Shown here in pieces: positions 1-8,064 of a DNA stretch of 55,009 bases. Numbering within the stretch: position 1 is the stretch's first letter; each line of letters begins with the position of its first letter. A program made the translations under genes and the position numbers. Under the pieces are notes generated by a model. That model ran no database searches, had not been told where the DNA came from, and was given only the letters and a program-made list of their open reading frames with translations. The stretch is from an uncultured Pseudoxanthomonas sp. (GTDB lineage: Bacteria; Pseudomonadota; Gammaproteobacteria; Xanthomonadales; Xanthomonadaceae). The stretch lies in NCBI GenBank assembly GCA_937975725.1, contig CALJUL010000108.1:1-55009 (forward strand). The letters run 5' to 3'.

Positions 1-482
1 CGCAGGGCCGCGGCGGCAACGTGCGCTTCCGCTTCATCATGTACAGCGTGCCCGGCGGCAACAAGCTGGACGCCAGCTTCGACGCCGACGACAACCTGAC
101 CGAAGTGGAACTGCTGCGCCGCCAGGCCACCTACTCCTACAAGGACGGCGATGCATTCGTGTTCCTCGACGACGAGGACTACACGCCGTACACGCTGGAC
201 GCCGACGTCATCGGTGACGACGCCGGCTACATCACCGACGGCCTGTCCGGCTGCTACGTGCAGGTGATCGACGAACTGCCGGTGGCGTTGCAACTGCCGC
301 AGCACGTGACGCTGGAAGTGGTGGAGACGCCGCCGGAACTGAAGGGCGGCACCGCGACCAAGCGTCCGAAGCCGGCCCGGCTCAACACCGGCATCGAAAT
401 CATGGTGCCGGAGTACATCACCAACGGCGAACGCATCCTGGTCAACACGACCACCGGTGAGTTCGGCGGTCGCGCGGATTGA
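1..482 (+). CDS. yeiP: Elongation factor P-like protein YeiP (5' end cut by window)
   Basis: The reading frame is open from base 3, so the N-terminal KOW-like domain is cut off by the window edge. What remains matches the OB-fold domains II and III of the EF-P family: a DAFVFLDDEDYTPYTLDAD segment, LPQHVTLEVVETPPELKG, and the closing run NTGIEIMVPEYITNGERILVNT ending in GRAD, which is the YeiP-style C-terminus. EF-P family proteins bind the ribosome between the P and E sites and ease peptide-bond formation at difficult sequences; YeiP is the less well-understood paralogue. Genuine EF-P is possible but the GRAD ending and DDEDYTPY favour YeiP. No neighbour in the window helps. Confidence 0.85.
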   Translation, partial: QGRGGNVRFRFIMYSVPGGNKLDASFDADDNLTEVELLRRQATYSYKDGDAFVFLDDEDYTPYTLDADVIGDDAGYITDGLSGCYVQVIDELPVALQLPQHVTLEVVETPPELKGGTATKRPKPARLNTGIEIMVPEYITNGERILVNTTTGEFGGRAD

Positions 483-641
483 GGCATTACGGGGCCTGGA
501 ATGGCCGCAAGGGCTGTTCCGGAAGATGGCGTGCAAGTGCAGGCGCAGGAAGAAAGCGAAAACCGCTTCCACGCTTTCCGCATCCAGCGCTCGATAGCGG
601 CGGCGGCTCCGGAACAAGCCCCGCCTCCCCATGACGGAATG

Positions 642-828
642 CACCCCCTCCCCTGCCTGCGGGGGAGGATTGGGGTGGGGGCAAGCCGAAGCCCGTGCGC
701 TTCCCAGTGGCAACAATGTCCTTGGATGCAAGGTGCTTGCATTCCCGCACTTGAAGCGCGCCTTGATCTCGAACGCCGCGGCGCCGCCGTCCCCATCCCA
801 GCCTTCCCCCGCAAGCAGGGGAAGGAGC
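642..828. repeat. Inverted pair of C-rich intergenic repeats
   Basis: The stretch 483-875 has no gene. It holds two copies of one about 40-nt repeat in opposite orientation, at about 642-683 and 789-828. Each copy is itself a hairpin: CCTCCCC/GGGGGAGG in the first and CCTTCCCC/GGGGAAGG in the second. The reverse complement of copy 1 lines up with copy 2 with few changes. The roughly 105 nt between them encode nothing I recognise. The layout resembles a small non-autonomous inverted-repeat element. It lies between two convergent genes and may also end transcription. Confidence 0.6.
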
Positions 829-875
829 GCAGTGCCGGCTATTCATTGCGGAGAGATGCGGGACATGGCGCGGGG

Positions 876-2717
876 CTACTGCCCCACTCCATCCCGCTGC
901 ACTCCATCCAATTCGCGCAAGCGCCGTCCGATCGCGGCGATGTTGTCCTCGATGCCGCGCAAGGCTTCCCGTTGCCCGGCCGGCAGCCAGCGCTCCACTT
1001 CGCGCCGCAGCGAGGCATCCTGCTCCCGCAGGCTGGCCAGACGCGTCGTGGCTTCCTGCACGGCGTGCCGGCGTTCCGTGGCCTGCGGCAGGCCGTAACC
1101 TTCCGGCAACAGTTCCGCGGGGCGGCTGAGGAAGCCGCTGGCGCCCAGCCATGCGCGCAGGGCGGCCACGGTCCCGGCCGCTTCGTCCGGCATGTGCTTG
1201 CCGCCCAGGTAGCGCCGTTTCAGTTCGTCGCGTAGCTGCAACTGCTGCCGGCGCAAGGCAGCGTTCTCCAGCACCAGCAATGCGGCGCTTTCGCGCAGGC
1301 CCGCGGCCGGCAGCCAGCGGGCGCGCTGCGACGGCGGCAGTGCGAACCACGCCTGCGCGTCGCGCTGCGGCAGCAACAGGTCGTCGCGCGCGATCCGGAA
1401 CAGTTCTTCGTAGCGTGCGCTCATCGGCTCGAAGTAGTAGCCCCACCGGCGCGCCTGTTCGCCATCGTCCAGCACATGCGTCTCGGCGAGGCCGGCGCGT
1501 TCCAGTTTCCGCAGCAAGCCGGTGGGGGTGATGCTCGCCAGCGGGGCTTCCGCCAGGCGTGGCGCACCGTCGTGCAGCAGCTTCCAGGTTTCGACGGCGC
1601 AGTTGTTGCCGATGAAGTAGTAGCGGCCGTCGTAGCTCCAGTGCAGTTGCGCGGCGCGCTCCAGCAGGCCGGCGATCTCGTCGCGCTGCAACCGCAAAGG
1701 AATGGATCGCAGGCCGCGCAGTTCCACCCGTGTGTACTCCTCGATCACCTGGTCCAGCGGCAGCAGGAACAGGCGCGAGGGATAGGAGCCGGTCAGGCCG
1801 CGCCAGCCGGAGATCTGCACGTCGCCGACGAAGGCGCGGAACGACAGCACGCGGTGGTGCGCCAGGTCCAGGCGGCAGTCCGGTCCCCGCGCGCGGCCCG
1901 GCGCGCATACCACCAGCCGCAGCATGCTGTGGCCCCAGCGGCTCATCGCACGGTCGTTGCCTTCGGCCAGCAGGTAGTCGATCGCGTAGACCCGCGCCGG
2001 GTCCAGCGCCAGCAGCGAGGCTTCGCCGGCCTGCACGTCGGCGTCCAGGAACGGCAGGCCGGGCGGGCACGCCGCTGCGTCCGTGGCGGGCAAGCCGAAA
2101 TGCGCGACGAAATACCGGTGCAGCGCCGGGCGGCGGCAGGCGTAGTCCGGGTCCAGCACGAAATATTCCAGATTGACCGCGACGAATTCCGACGGCCGAG
2201 CCAATTCGTAATGGTCCGGGCTGCGCTGGCTGAAGTCGTTGCGCGAACGCCGGCCGGCCAGGCGGATGGCGCTGCGCTGCCAGCCAGCCAGGTCGCGCAG
2301 GCGTGCATCGCCGGAGAGGACGTTGCGACGGGTGCGGTCGTAGGCGTGCGCGAGTTCGTGCACCAGCGCCGCGCGCGCGGCGCGGGCGCCGACGTCCTGC
2401 GGATCGTCCGGCGAGCGCGCCTGCCAGCGATGCAGCAGCGCGCGGTCCAGCAGCACCTGACGGCCGACGCGGCGGCCGTGCACGTTATCGGGCAGATCTT
2501 CGCGCCAGCGCAGCACGAGATCGGCGGGCAATGCGCGGCGCCATGCCTCGGGCAGGCGCGCCAGCACGTCGTCGGTCAGCGCGCGCGCCGCTTCGCCGTC
2601 GGCCGCCGTCAGGCCGGTGCCGTCGATCGCCAGCGCGGCGGCGGGCGCGGCGTGGGCCAGCCATGCGCACAGCAGCGCCGCGCCGATGCGCCGGCCGCGG
2701 GGCCGACGCGGAACCAT
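876..2717 (-). CDS. DUF4105-family secreted protein with HExxH motif
   Basis: A 613-residue protein starting at the ATG that overlaps the stop of the upstream gene by one base (TGATG). The N-terminus has an Arg-rich stretch and a hydrophobic segment ending AHAAPAAALA (about 11-30), a signal peptide. Residues 120-124 read HELAH and are followed by PSEFVAVNLEYF (about 175-186), the layout of a zincin metallopeptidase with Glu177 as a possible third ligand. The DUF4105 part follows, with conserved GHS (His263) and NNC (Cys373), which could be a His/Cys pair. The C-terminal third is helical and charged. The substrate is unknown. The function call rests on motifs only; the family assignment is from memory of its conserved blocks. 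Confidence 0.7.
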   Translation of the reverse strand: MVPRRPRGRRIGAALLCAWLAHAAPAAALAIDGTGLTAADGEAARALTDDVLARLPEAWRRALPADLVLRWREDLPDNVHGRRVGRQVLLDRALLHRWQARSPDDPQDVGARAARAALVHELAHAYDRTRRNVLSGDARLRDLAGWQRSAIRLAGRRSRNDFSQRSPDHYELARPSEFVAVNLEYFVLDPDYACRRPALHRYFVAHFGLPATDAAACPPGLPFLDADVQAGEASLLALDPARVYAIDYLLAEGNDRAMSRWGHSMLRLVVCAPGRARGPDCRLDLAHHRVLSFRAFVGDVQISGWRGLTGSYPSRLFLLPLDQVIEEYTRVELRGLRSIPLRLQRDEIAGLLERAAQLHWSYDGRYYFIGNNCAVETWKLLHDGAPRLAEAPLASITPTGLLRKLERAGLAETHVLDDGEQARRWGYYFEPMSARYEELFRIARDDLLLPQRDAQAWFALPPSQRARWLPAAGLRESAALLVLENAALRRQQLQLRDELKRRYLGGKHMPDEAAGTVAALRAWLGASGFLSRPAELLPEGYGLPQATERRHAVQEATTRLASLREQDASLRREVERWLPAGQREALRGIEDNIAAIGRRLRELDGVQRDGVGQ

Positions 2718-3016
2718 CAGCGCGCCAGGATCGCCCGCGCCAGTTCCATGTCGCTGGCCTTGCGCGCCGCGGGGTCGCGCTCGCGCAGGTGGCGCAGCGC
2801 GGCTTCCAGTTGCGCGCCGCGGATGCGACCTTCGCTGGCCACGAAGCTGGCGGCGTCCTCGCGCGCCTGCTCGACCACCTTGTCGTCGCCCGACGTGCTG
2901 CCGGACGAGGCCGAGGAACCAGCCGAAGAGGCGCCGGCGGACGTACCGGCGAAGCTGCCGGCCAGGGCCGGAATCGAGAACGCCAGCAACGCGCCGGCCA
3001 GGATCAGTCGGGACAT
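2717..3016 (-). CDS. DUF2388 small secreted protein
   Basis: A 99-residue protein with a clear signal peptide (MSRLILAGALLAFSIPALAG), a Ser/Gly/Ala-rich linker, then DDKVVEQAREDAASFVASEG followed by RIRGAQLEAALRHLRE and SDMELARAILA. These blocks match DUF2388, a family of short periplasmic proteins best known from Pseudomonas. Its stop overlaps the start of the DUF4105 gene by one base, so the two are translationally coupled and probably work together. No catalytic residues are apparent; function unknown. Confidence 0.75.
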   Translation of the reverse strand: MSRLILAGALLAFSIPALAGSFAGTSAGASSAGSSASSGSTSGDDKVVEQAREDAASFVASEGRIRGAQLEAALRHLRERDPAARKASDMELARAILAR

Positions 3017-3418
3017 GGAATCTTCCGTAGCGGGATCGGGCGCCTTCTGCGGGCGCGGTGCGCAAAGACTACCCGCAAAGCGCGGATAACACCTGAACCC
3101 GTGCCGATTCCATGCTTCGGTTGGACTTCAAGGAGAAGCGGCTTGCAGCACCGATGGCGATGCCGTGCGGCCCTGCCCTTCGTCCGCGGCGGATCGAATC
3201 CGGAACAGGCTCTCCGGGTATTTTCTTACCGCGATGCCTGGAGAAGAACCGGCGTTCGATCCCCATGGCATGGCGGACTTCCTTCCACCCCAGCCTTGCC
3301 ATGCCTGCCCCGAAGAAAGCGACGTGTACCCGATGGCGGCCGGAACGGCATCCAGGAGACACGCTGCGACCACCCCGCCGGCACCTCGATACCGTTCTCC
3401 TGCGGGCGTATCGAACCC
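3017..3418. other. Gene-free gap between DUF2388 and the FAD dehydrogenase
   Basis: About 400 bases lie between the 5' end of the DUF2388 gene and the 3' end of the dehydrogenase, both on the minus strand. The promoter of the DUF2388-DUF4105 pair should lie here, but I cannot point to a convincing -35/-10 pair. Short open frames in the gap show no recognisable protein and no good ribosome binding site. I see no GTAGGAG palindrome here. Confidence 0.4.
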
Positions 3419-4813
3419 TCAGGCGTCGAACAGCTTGCCCGGGTTCATCAGTCCGTTCGGGTCCAGCACCCGCTTGATGCCGCGCATGACCGCGATCTCC
3501 TCCGGGCTGCGCGTGCTCTCCAGGTAGCCCTTCTTGACCAGGCCGATGCCGTGCTCGGCGGAAATGCTGCCGCCGTGCCGCTTCAGCGCCTGCGCCAGCA
3601 GCTTGGTGACCTGCTCGCACTGGGCCACGAACCCGGCATCGTCGCCGCCGTCGGGTTCGAGCACGTTGATGTGCAGGTTGCCGTCGCCGATGTGGCCGAA
3701 CCACACCACGTCGAAATGCGGATAGGCGTCGCCCAGCAGCGCCTGGGTCTCGGCCAGGAAGGCCGGCATGGCGGAGATGCGCACCGAGACGTCGTTCTTG
3801 TAGGGCTTGTAGCGCGCCAGCGCCTCGGTGATGCCTTCGCGCAGGCGCCACAGTTGCGCGGCCTGCGCGTCGGACTGGCTGATCACGCCGTCGCTGACCC
3901 AGCCCTGTTCCAGGCAATGCTCGAAGGCGGCCATCGCAGCGGCTTCCTTCGCCTCGTCGCCGATGGCGAACTCGGTGACCACGTAGTACGGGTGCACCTC
4001 GTCGAAGGGCTTCTGCGCGCCGTGCGCCAGCACGTGGTGCAGCGCGCGGTCGGTGAAGAATTCGAACGCCTCCAGTTGCAGCCGTTCGCGGAACGCCGCG
4101 AACACCTGCATCAGCACCTCGAACGAGGGCAGCGCCAGCAGCATCACGTTGGTCGGCGGCGGCGGATCGGTCAGCCGCACGGTGGCCTCGACCACGATGC
4201 CCAGCGTGCCTTCCGAGCCGATCCAGAGATGGCGCAGGTCGTAGCCGCTGGAATTCTTGATCAGCGCCTTGTTGAGCTCCAGCACCTCGCCGGCGCCGGT
4301 GACCACCTTCAGCCCGGCGATCCATTCGCGGGTGTTGCCGTAGCGGATCACGCGGATGCCGCCGGCGTTGGTGGCGATGTTGCCGCCGATGGAACAGGAG
4401 CCGCGTGCGGCGAAATCCACCGGGTACACCAGCCCATGCTCGCGCGCGGCGTTGTGCACGGCTTCCAGCGGCATGCCGGCCTGCACGGTCAGCGTTCGGT
4501 CCACCGCGTTGAAGTCCAGCGCCTGGTTCATGCGCTCCAGGCTCAGCACCAGTTCGCCGTGCGCGGCCACCGCGCCGCCGGACAGGCCGGTGCGGCCGCC
4601 GGAGGGCACCACGGCCACGCCATGTTCGTTGGCCCAGCGCACGACTGCCTGCACCTCTTCCACCGTCGCCGGCAGCGCGATCGCCAGCGGCGCCGGGGTC
4701 CAGCGGCGGGTCCAGTCGCGGCCGTAGTGTTCCAGGTCGGCGGGGTCGGTCTTCAGGCGCAGCGCGGGGGCGGCGTGCAGCAGGCTGTCCAGGCGAGGGT
4801 CGCTCACACTCAT
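3419..4813 (-). CDS. D-2-hydroxyglutarate dehydrogenase-type FAD oxidoreductase
   Basis: A 464-residue flavoprotein of the GlcD/D-lactate dehydrogenase family. The PCMH-type FAD domain shows VVPSGGRTGLSGGAV and GSCSIGGNIATNAGG. The C-terminal FAD-oxidase domain shows GHIGDGNLHINVL and SAEHGIGLVKKGYL. I chose the ATG giving MSVSDPRLD, because the open frame upstream encodes no family sequence. It is divergent from serA across a 205-base gap. In Pseudomonas stutzeri such an enzyme removes the D-2-hydroxyglutarate that SerA makes when it reduces 2-oxoglutarate, which pulls serine synthesis forward. That role is inferred here from the family and the neighbour; a D-lactate or glycolate oxidase subunit is the alternative. 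Confidence 0.85.
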   Translation of the reverse strand: MSVSDPRLDSLLHAAPALRLKTDPADLEHYGRDWTRRWTPAPLAIALPATVEEVQAVVRWANEHGVAVVPSGGRTGLSGGAVAAHGELVLSLERMNQALDFNAVDRTLTVQAGMPLEAVHNAAREHGLVYPVDFAARGSCSIGGNIATNAGGIRVIRYGNTREWIAGLKVVTGAGEVLELNKALIKNSSGYDLRHLWIGSEGTLGIVVEATVRLTDPPPPTNVMLLALPSFEVLMQVFAAFRERLQLEAFEFFTDRALHHVLAHGAQKPFDEVHPYYVVTEFAIGDEAKEAAAMAAFEHCLEQGWVSDGVISQSDAQAAQLWRLREGITEALARYKPYKNDVSVRISAMPAFLAETQALLGDAYPHFDVVWFGHIGDGNLHINVLEPDGGDDAGFVAQCEQVTKLLAQALKRHGGSISAEHGIGLVKKGYLESTRSPEEIAVMRGIKRVLDPNGLMNPGKLFDA

Positions 4814-5018
4814 GGCGGGGCTAGGCTTGGGGGGCGCCCAGCGTGCCAGCGATGCTGCGCTGCGTCCAGACGAACGCGCGGCCCGGCGCGCCATCGTTTC
4901 AAAGGCAACCAAGCCCTGCGGAAAAGCAACCGAGTTTTCCATTCCGCGCTGCAGCATCCGGCGCCTCCATCTGGCATAGTGACGCCCCTTCCCTCTCACT
5001 TTCCCATCCTTCCCGGCA

Positions 5019-6260
5019 ATGTCGAACAAGAAGACCTCGTACCCGAAGCAGGACATCCGCGTGCTGTTGCTGGAGGGGGTCAGCCAGACGGCGGTGGAGA
5101 CCTTCCGCGCCGCCGGTTACTCGCAGATCGACTTCCACGAGAAATCATTGCCGGAGGACGAGTTGAAGCGGCGCATCGCCGAGGCGCACATCGTCGGCAT
5201 CCGCTCGCGTACCCACCTCACCGGGGACGTGCTCTCGCACGCACGCCGGCTGATCGCGGTGGGCTGCTTCTGCATCGGCACCAACCAGGTGGACCTGGAA
5301 GCGGCGGAACTGGCCGGCATCCCGGTGTTCAACGCGCCCTATTCCAACACCCGCAGCGTAGCCGAGCTGGTGATCGCCCAGGCCATCCTGCTGATGCGCG
5401 GCATCCCGCAGAAGAACGCCGAATGCCACCGCGGCGGCTGGTCCAAGTCGGCCGCCGGCAGCCACGAGGTGCGCGGCAAGACGCTGGGCATCATCGGCTA
5501 CGGCCACATCGGCACCCAGGTGGGCGTGCTGGCCGAGGCGCTGGGCATGCACGTGCTCTTCCACGACATCGAGACCAAGCTGTCGCTGGGCAACGCGCGG
5601 CCGGCGACGAGCCTGGACAACCTGCTGGCGCAGAGCGACGTGGTGACCCTGCACGTGCCGGAGACGCCGGCGACCAAGGACATGTTCGGCGCGGCGCAGA
5701 TCGCCGGGATGAAGCGCGGCGCGCACCTGATCAACGCCTCGCGCGGCACGGTGGTGGACATCGCCGCGCTGGCCGGAGCGCTGAAGTCCGGCGCGGTCGG
5801 CGGCGCGGCGGTGGACGTGTTCCCGGTGGAGCCCAAGGGCAATGCCGAAGCCTTCGAATCGCCGCTGCGCGGCATCGACAACGTCATCCTCACCCCGCAC
5901 GTGGGCGGCAGCACGCTGGAAGCGCAGGACAACATCGGCGTGGAAGTGGCGGCCAAGCTGGTGCGCTACAGCGACAACGGCAGCACCCTGTCGGCGGTCA
6001 ACTTCCCGGAAGTCACCCTGCCCGGCCACGAGGGCAGCCGCCGCATCCTGCACATCCACCGCAACGTGCCCGGCGTGCTGTCGCAGATCAACGACATCTT
6101 CCGCGACCGCGGCATCAACATCGACGGCCAGTTCCTGCGCACCGACCCCAAGGTCGGCTACGTGGTCATCGACGTGACCGCCGACGAGGAGCAGACCACC
6201 AGCCTGCGCGAAGCGATGGCGGCCATCCCCGGCACGCTGCGCACGCGCGTGCTGTACTGA
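5019..6260 (+). CDS. serA: D-3-phosphoglycerate dehydrogenase
   Basis: A 413-residue enzyme that oxidises 3-phosphoglycerate to 3-phosphohydroxypyruvate, the first step of serine synthesis. The NAD-binding site is IIGYGHIGTQVG. Catalytic-region blocks include INASRGTVVDI and the His in VILTPHVGGST. The C-terminus (from HIHRNVPGVLSQINDIF) is an ACT domain, as in the serine-inhibited E. coli type and with similar length. The initiating ATG is preceded by only a weak Shine-Dalgarno sequence. The divergent neighbour is a probable D-2-hydroxyglutarate dehydrogenase, which fits the known side reaction of SerA on 2-oxoglutarate. Confidence 0.95.
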   Translation: MSNKKTSYPKQDIRVLLLEGVSQTAVETFRAAGYSQIDFHEKSLPEDELKRRIAEAHIVGIRSRTHLTGDVLSHARRLIAVGCFCIGTNQVDLEAAELAGIPVFNAPYSNTRSVAELVIAQAILLMRGIPQKNAECHRGGWSKSAAGSHEVRGKTLGIIGYGHIGTQVGVLAEALGMHVLFHDIETKLSLGNARPATSLDNLLAQSDVVTLHVPETPATKDMFGAAQIAGMKRGAHLINASRGTVVDIAALAGALKSGAVGGAAVDVFPVEPKGNAEAFESPLRGIDNVILTPHVGGSTLEAQDNIGVEVAAKLVRYSDNGSTLSAVNFPEVTLPGHEGSRRILHIHRNVPGVLSQINDIFRDRGINIDGQFLRTDPKVGYVVIDVTADEEQTTSLREAMAAIPGTLRTRVLY

Positions 6261-6304
6261 GCCGCGCGCGGCCGCCGCGCCGCGCAAGCACCGGAGAGGA
6301 CGCC

Positions 6305-6988
6305 ATGCCGCGCGCTTCCACCGCCTTCCTGTTCGACCTGGACGGCACCCTGGTGGACAGCGTCTACCAGCACGTGCTGGCGTGGAAGGAAGCGCTGGAC
6401 CGCGAAGGCGTGTACCTGTCGGTCTGGCGCATCCACCGCAAGATCGGCATGAGCGGCGGCCTGTTCGCCAACATCCTGCTGCGCGAGACCGGGCTGGACA
6501 TCACCGGCGAACGCCTGGAGCGGCTGCGCCGCTACCACGCCGAAGCCTACAACCGCCAGGCCGGGCTCCGCGCAGTGCAGCCGCTGCCGGGCGCGCGCGA
6601 ACTGCTGGCCCACCTGACCGAACAGGGCATGCCCTGGGGCATCGCCACCAGCGGGCGCATGGAAACCGCTGCGCACAATCTGGAAGCGCTGGGCGTGGAC
6701 CCGGCGCGCGTACCGGTGATCACCCGCGACCTGGTGCGTCACGCCAAGCCGGACCCGGACCTGTTCATCGCTGCGGCGGAAAAGCTGGGCGTGGACATCG
6801 GCCGCGCCCTGGTGGTCGGCGACAGCATCTGGGACATGCTGGCCGCCCAGCGCGCCCGCGCCCTGGGCGTGGGTCTGCTGTCCGGCGGCTACGGCCAGGA
6901 AGAACTGGAACGCGCCGGCGCCTTCCGCGTCTACGAAGACCCCGCCGACCTGCTGCGCCACATCGACGAAGTGGCCGCGCGCGGTTGA
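6305..6988 (+). CDS. HAD-superfamily hydrolase, phosphoglycolate phosphatase-like
   Basis: A 227-residue HAD phosphatase. Motif I is DLDGTLVDS (nucleophile Asp11). Motif II is the TSG segment in GIATSGRMET. Motif III is the Lys in RHAKPDPDLF, and motif IV is VVGDSIWDM. A helical cap domain sits between motifs I and II. It starts 45 bases after serA, after a GGAGAGG ribosome binding site, so it may be co-transcribed with serA. The substrate cannot be read from the sequence; it is probably a small sugar phosphate or similar. Confidence 0.8.
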   Translation: MPRASTAFLFDLDGTLVDSVYQHVLAWKEALDREGVYLSVWRIHRKIGMSGGLFANILLRETGLDITGERLERLRRYHAEAYNRQAGLRAVQPLPGARELLAHLTEQGMPWGIATSGRMETAAHNLEALGVDPARVPVITRDLVRHAKPDPDLFIAAAEKLGVDIGRALVVGDSIWDMLAAQRARALGVGLLSGGYGQEELERAGAFRVYEDPADLLRHIDEVAARG

Positions 6989-7036
6989 GCGGCCCCGCCT
7001 CCGCTCTCTGCTGATTCCGCCTCTTATTCCCCCCTT

Positions 7037-7361
7037 GTAGGAGCGACGTGAGTCGCGACCGCAAAGATGGGCATGTCGCTGGCCACGGATCGACGCGGAT
7101 CGGCACGGATAAAGCCCGATTGCGATTGCGTTGTTTCCGCGCTTCATGCTCGGGCGTATTGGCAATCGCTGGATCGCCTGTCGCGACTCACGTCGCTCCT
7201 ACAAGGTTGTTTTGCACGCGGCTGCAGGTGAACCAGGCACTTATGGCAGGAGCGCGTGGAATGAAGAAGTCGCTTCATCCGCGCTGATCCGCGTCGATCC
7301 GCGGCCCATGCTGCCCTAGTTACCCCATTGCGGCGGTCGCGACTCGCGTCGCTCCTACAGG
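7037..7361. repeat. Composite palindromic repeat element 1 (GTAGGAGCGAC type)
   Basis: The gene-free stretch 6989-7354 is almost wholly repeat. Outer copies of a palindrome of the form GTAGGAGCGACGTGAGTCGC lie at about 7037-7062 (forward), 7181-7205 and 7334-7361 (both reverse). Inside them is a second inverted pair, about 7087-7115 against 7272-7306, built on GATCGACGCGGATC and ending in a TTTATCCGTG-like arm. The TAG stop codon of the Nudix gene (7355-7357) lies inside the last CTCCTAC. The same nested plan recurs at 14892-15078 and 24945-25106. Confidence 0.75.
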
Positions 7362-7930
7362 AAGAGCGTGGCGCAGGTCCGGGCCAGCCATTTGCGGGCC
7401 ATGCGGCGCAGGGATTCGTCGGGGTCGTCGGCGATGGGGGCGATCTCGCGCCAGGCCAGGTCCAGCGATTCCTCGCCGACGGCGTAGTCCTCGCAGGCGC
7501 CGGCGCGCACCACGTAACGCACGTCGTAATGCCAGTGGCCGGGTACGTCGCCACGTTCGGGGATCCAGTGGCGGTCCAGGTCGAAGATGGCATCGCCCTC
7601 GACCTGCAGGCCCGCCAGACCGGATTCCTCCTCGGCTTCCTTCAGCGCCACCCGTGCCATGTCGCTGTCGCCGTCGGCGTGCCCGCCCGGCTGCAACCAG
7701 CGGCCCAACTTGCGGTGGTGGGTCAGCAGCGTGCGCCGGCCGTCGGCGCTGACCAGCCAGGCGCTGCCGGTGAAATGGCCGGCCAGGCGTTCGCGAAGAT
7801 AGGGGTTGGCCGGGTCGTCGAGCAGTTGTCGAAATGCCGTCACCGCCTCGCATTCCGAAGGCCAACGCCGCAAATAATCGTCGAATTGCCGGGACAGGAC
7901 GGCGACCGGAACGTCGGTGGGCATGGCCAT
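7355..7930 (-). CDS. Nudix hydrolase
   Basis: A 191-residue protein with a Nudix box starting GGHADGDSDMARVALKEAEE and ending ESGL. Against the consensus GX5EX7REUXEEXGU the first Glu is Ser and the Arg is Lys, but the metal-binding EXXEE core is kept. The family cleaves nucleoside diphosphates linked to another group. Upstream GSAWLVSADGRRTLLTHHRKLGRWLQPGG is typical of the fold. A start two codons later is equally possible. The gene is isolated, and its stop codon is part of a GTAGGAG palindrome. Substrate unknown. Confidence 0.85.
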   Translation of the reverse strand: MAMPTDVPVAVLSRQFDDYLRRWPSECEAVTAFRQLLDDPANPYLRERLAGHFTGSAWLVSADGRRTLLTHHRKLGRWLQPGGHADGDSDMARVALKEAEEESGLAGLQVEGDAIFDLDRHWIPERGDVPGHWHYDVRYVVRAGACEDYAVGEESLDLAWREIAPIADDPDESLRRMARKWLARTCATLFL

Positions 7931-8064
7931 GCCGGATGAACAGGGGAATCACATTATCGCCCCGCCCCGCTTCGCTTGTGCGCCCGGCGGCAATACGGGT
8001 AAGGTCGGCAACTTAACCCCCTGCCGGCCGGCAGGGTTGGCCGTTCAGACATGGGGACATCACG

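Noticed and set aside
2303..6988. A 1561-codon open frame on the plus strand
   Set aside because: Only the last part is a gene (the HAD hydrolase from 6305). The rest is out of frame with serA or antisense to the dehydrogenase and DUF4105 genes, and is Arg/Ala/Gly-rich shadow sequence typical of high-GC DNA.
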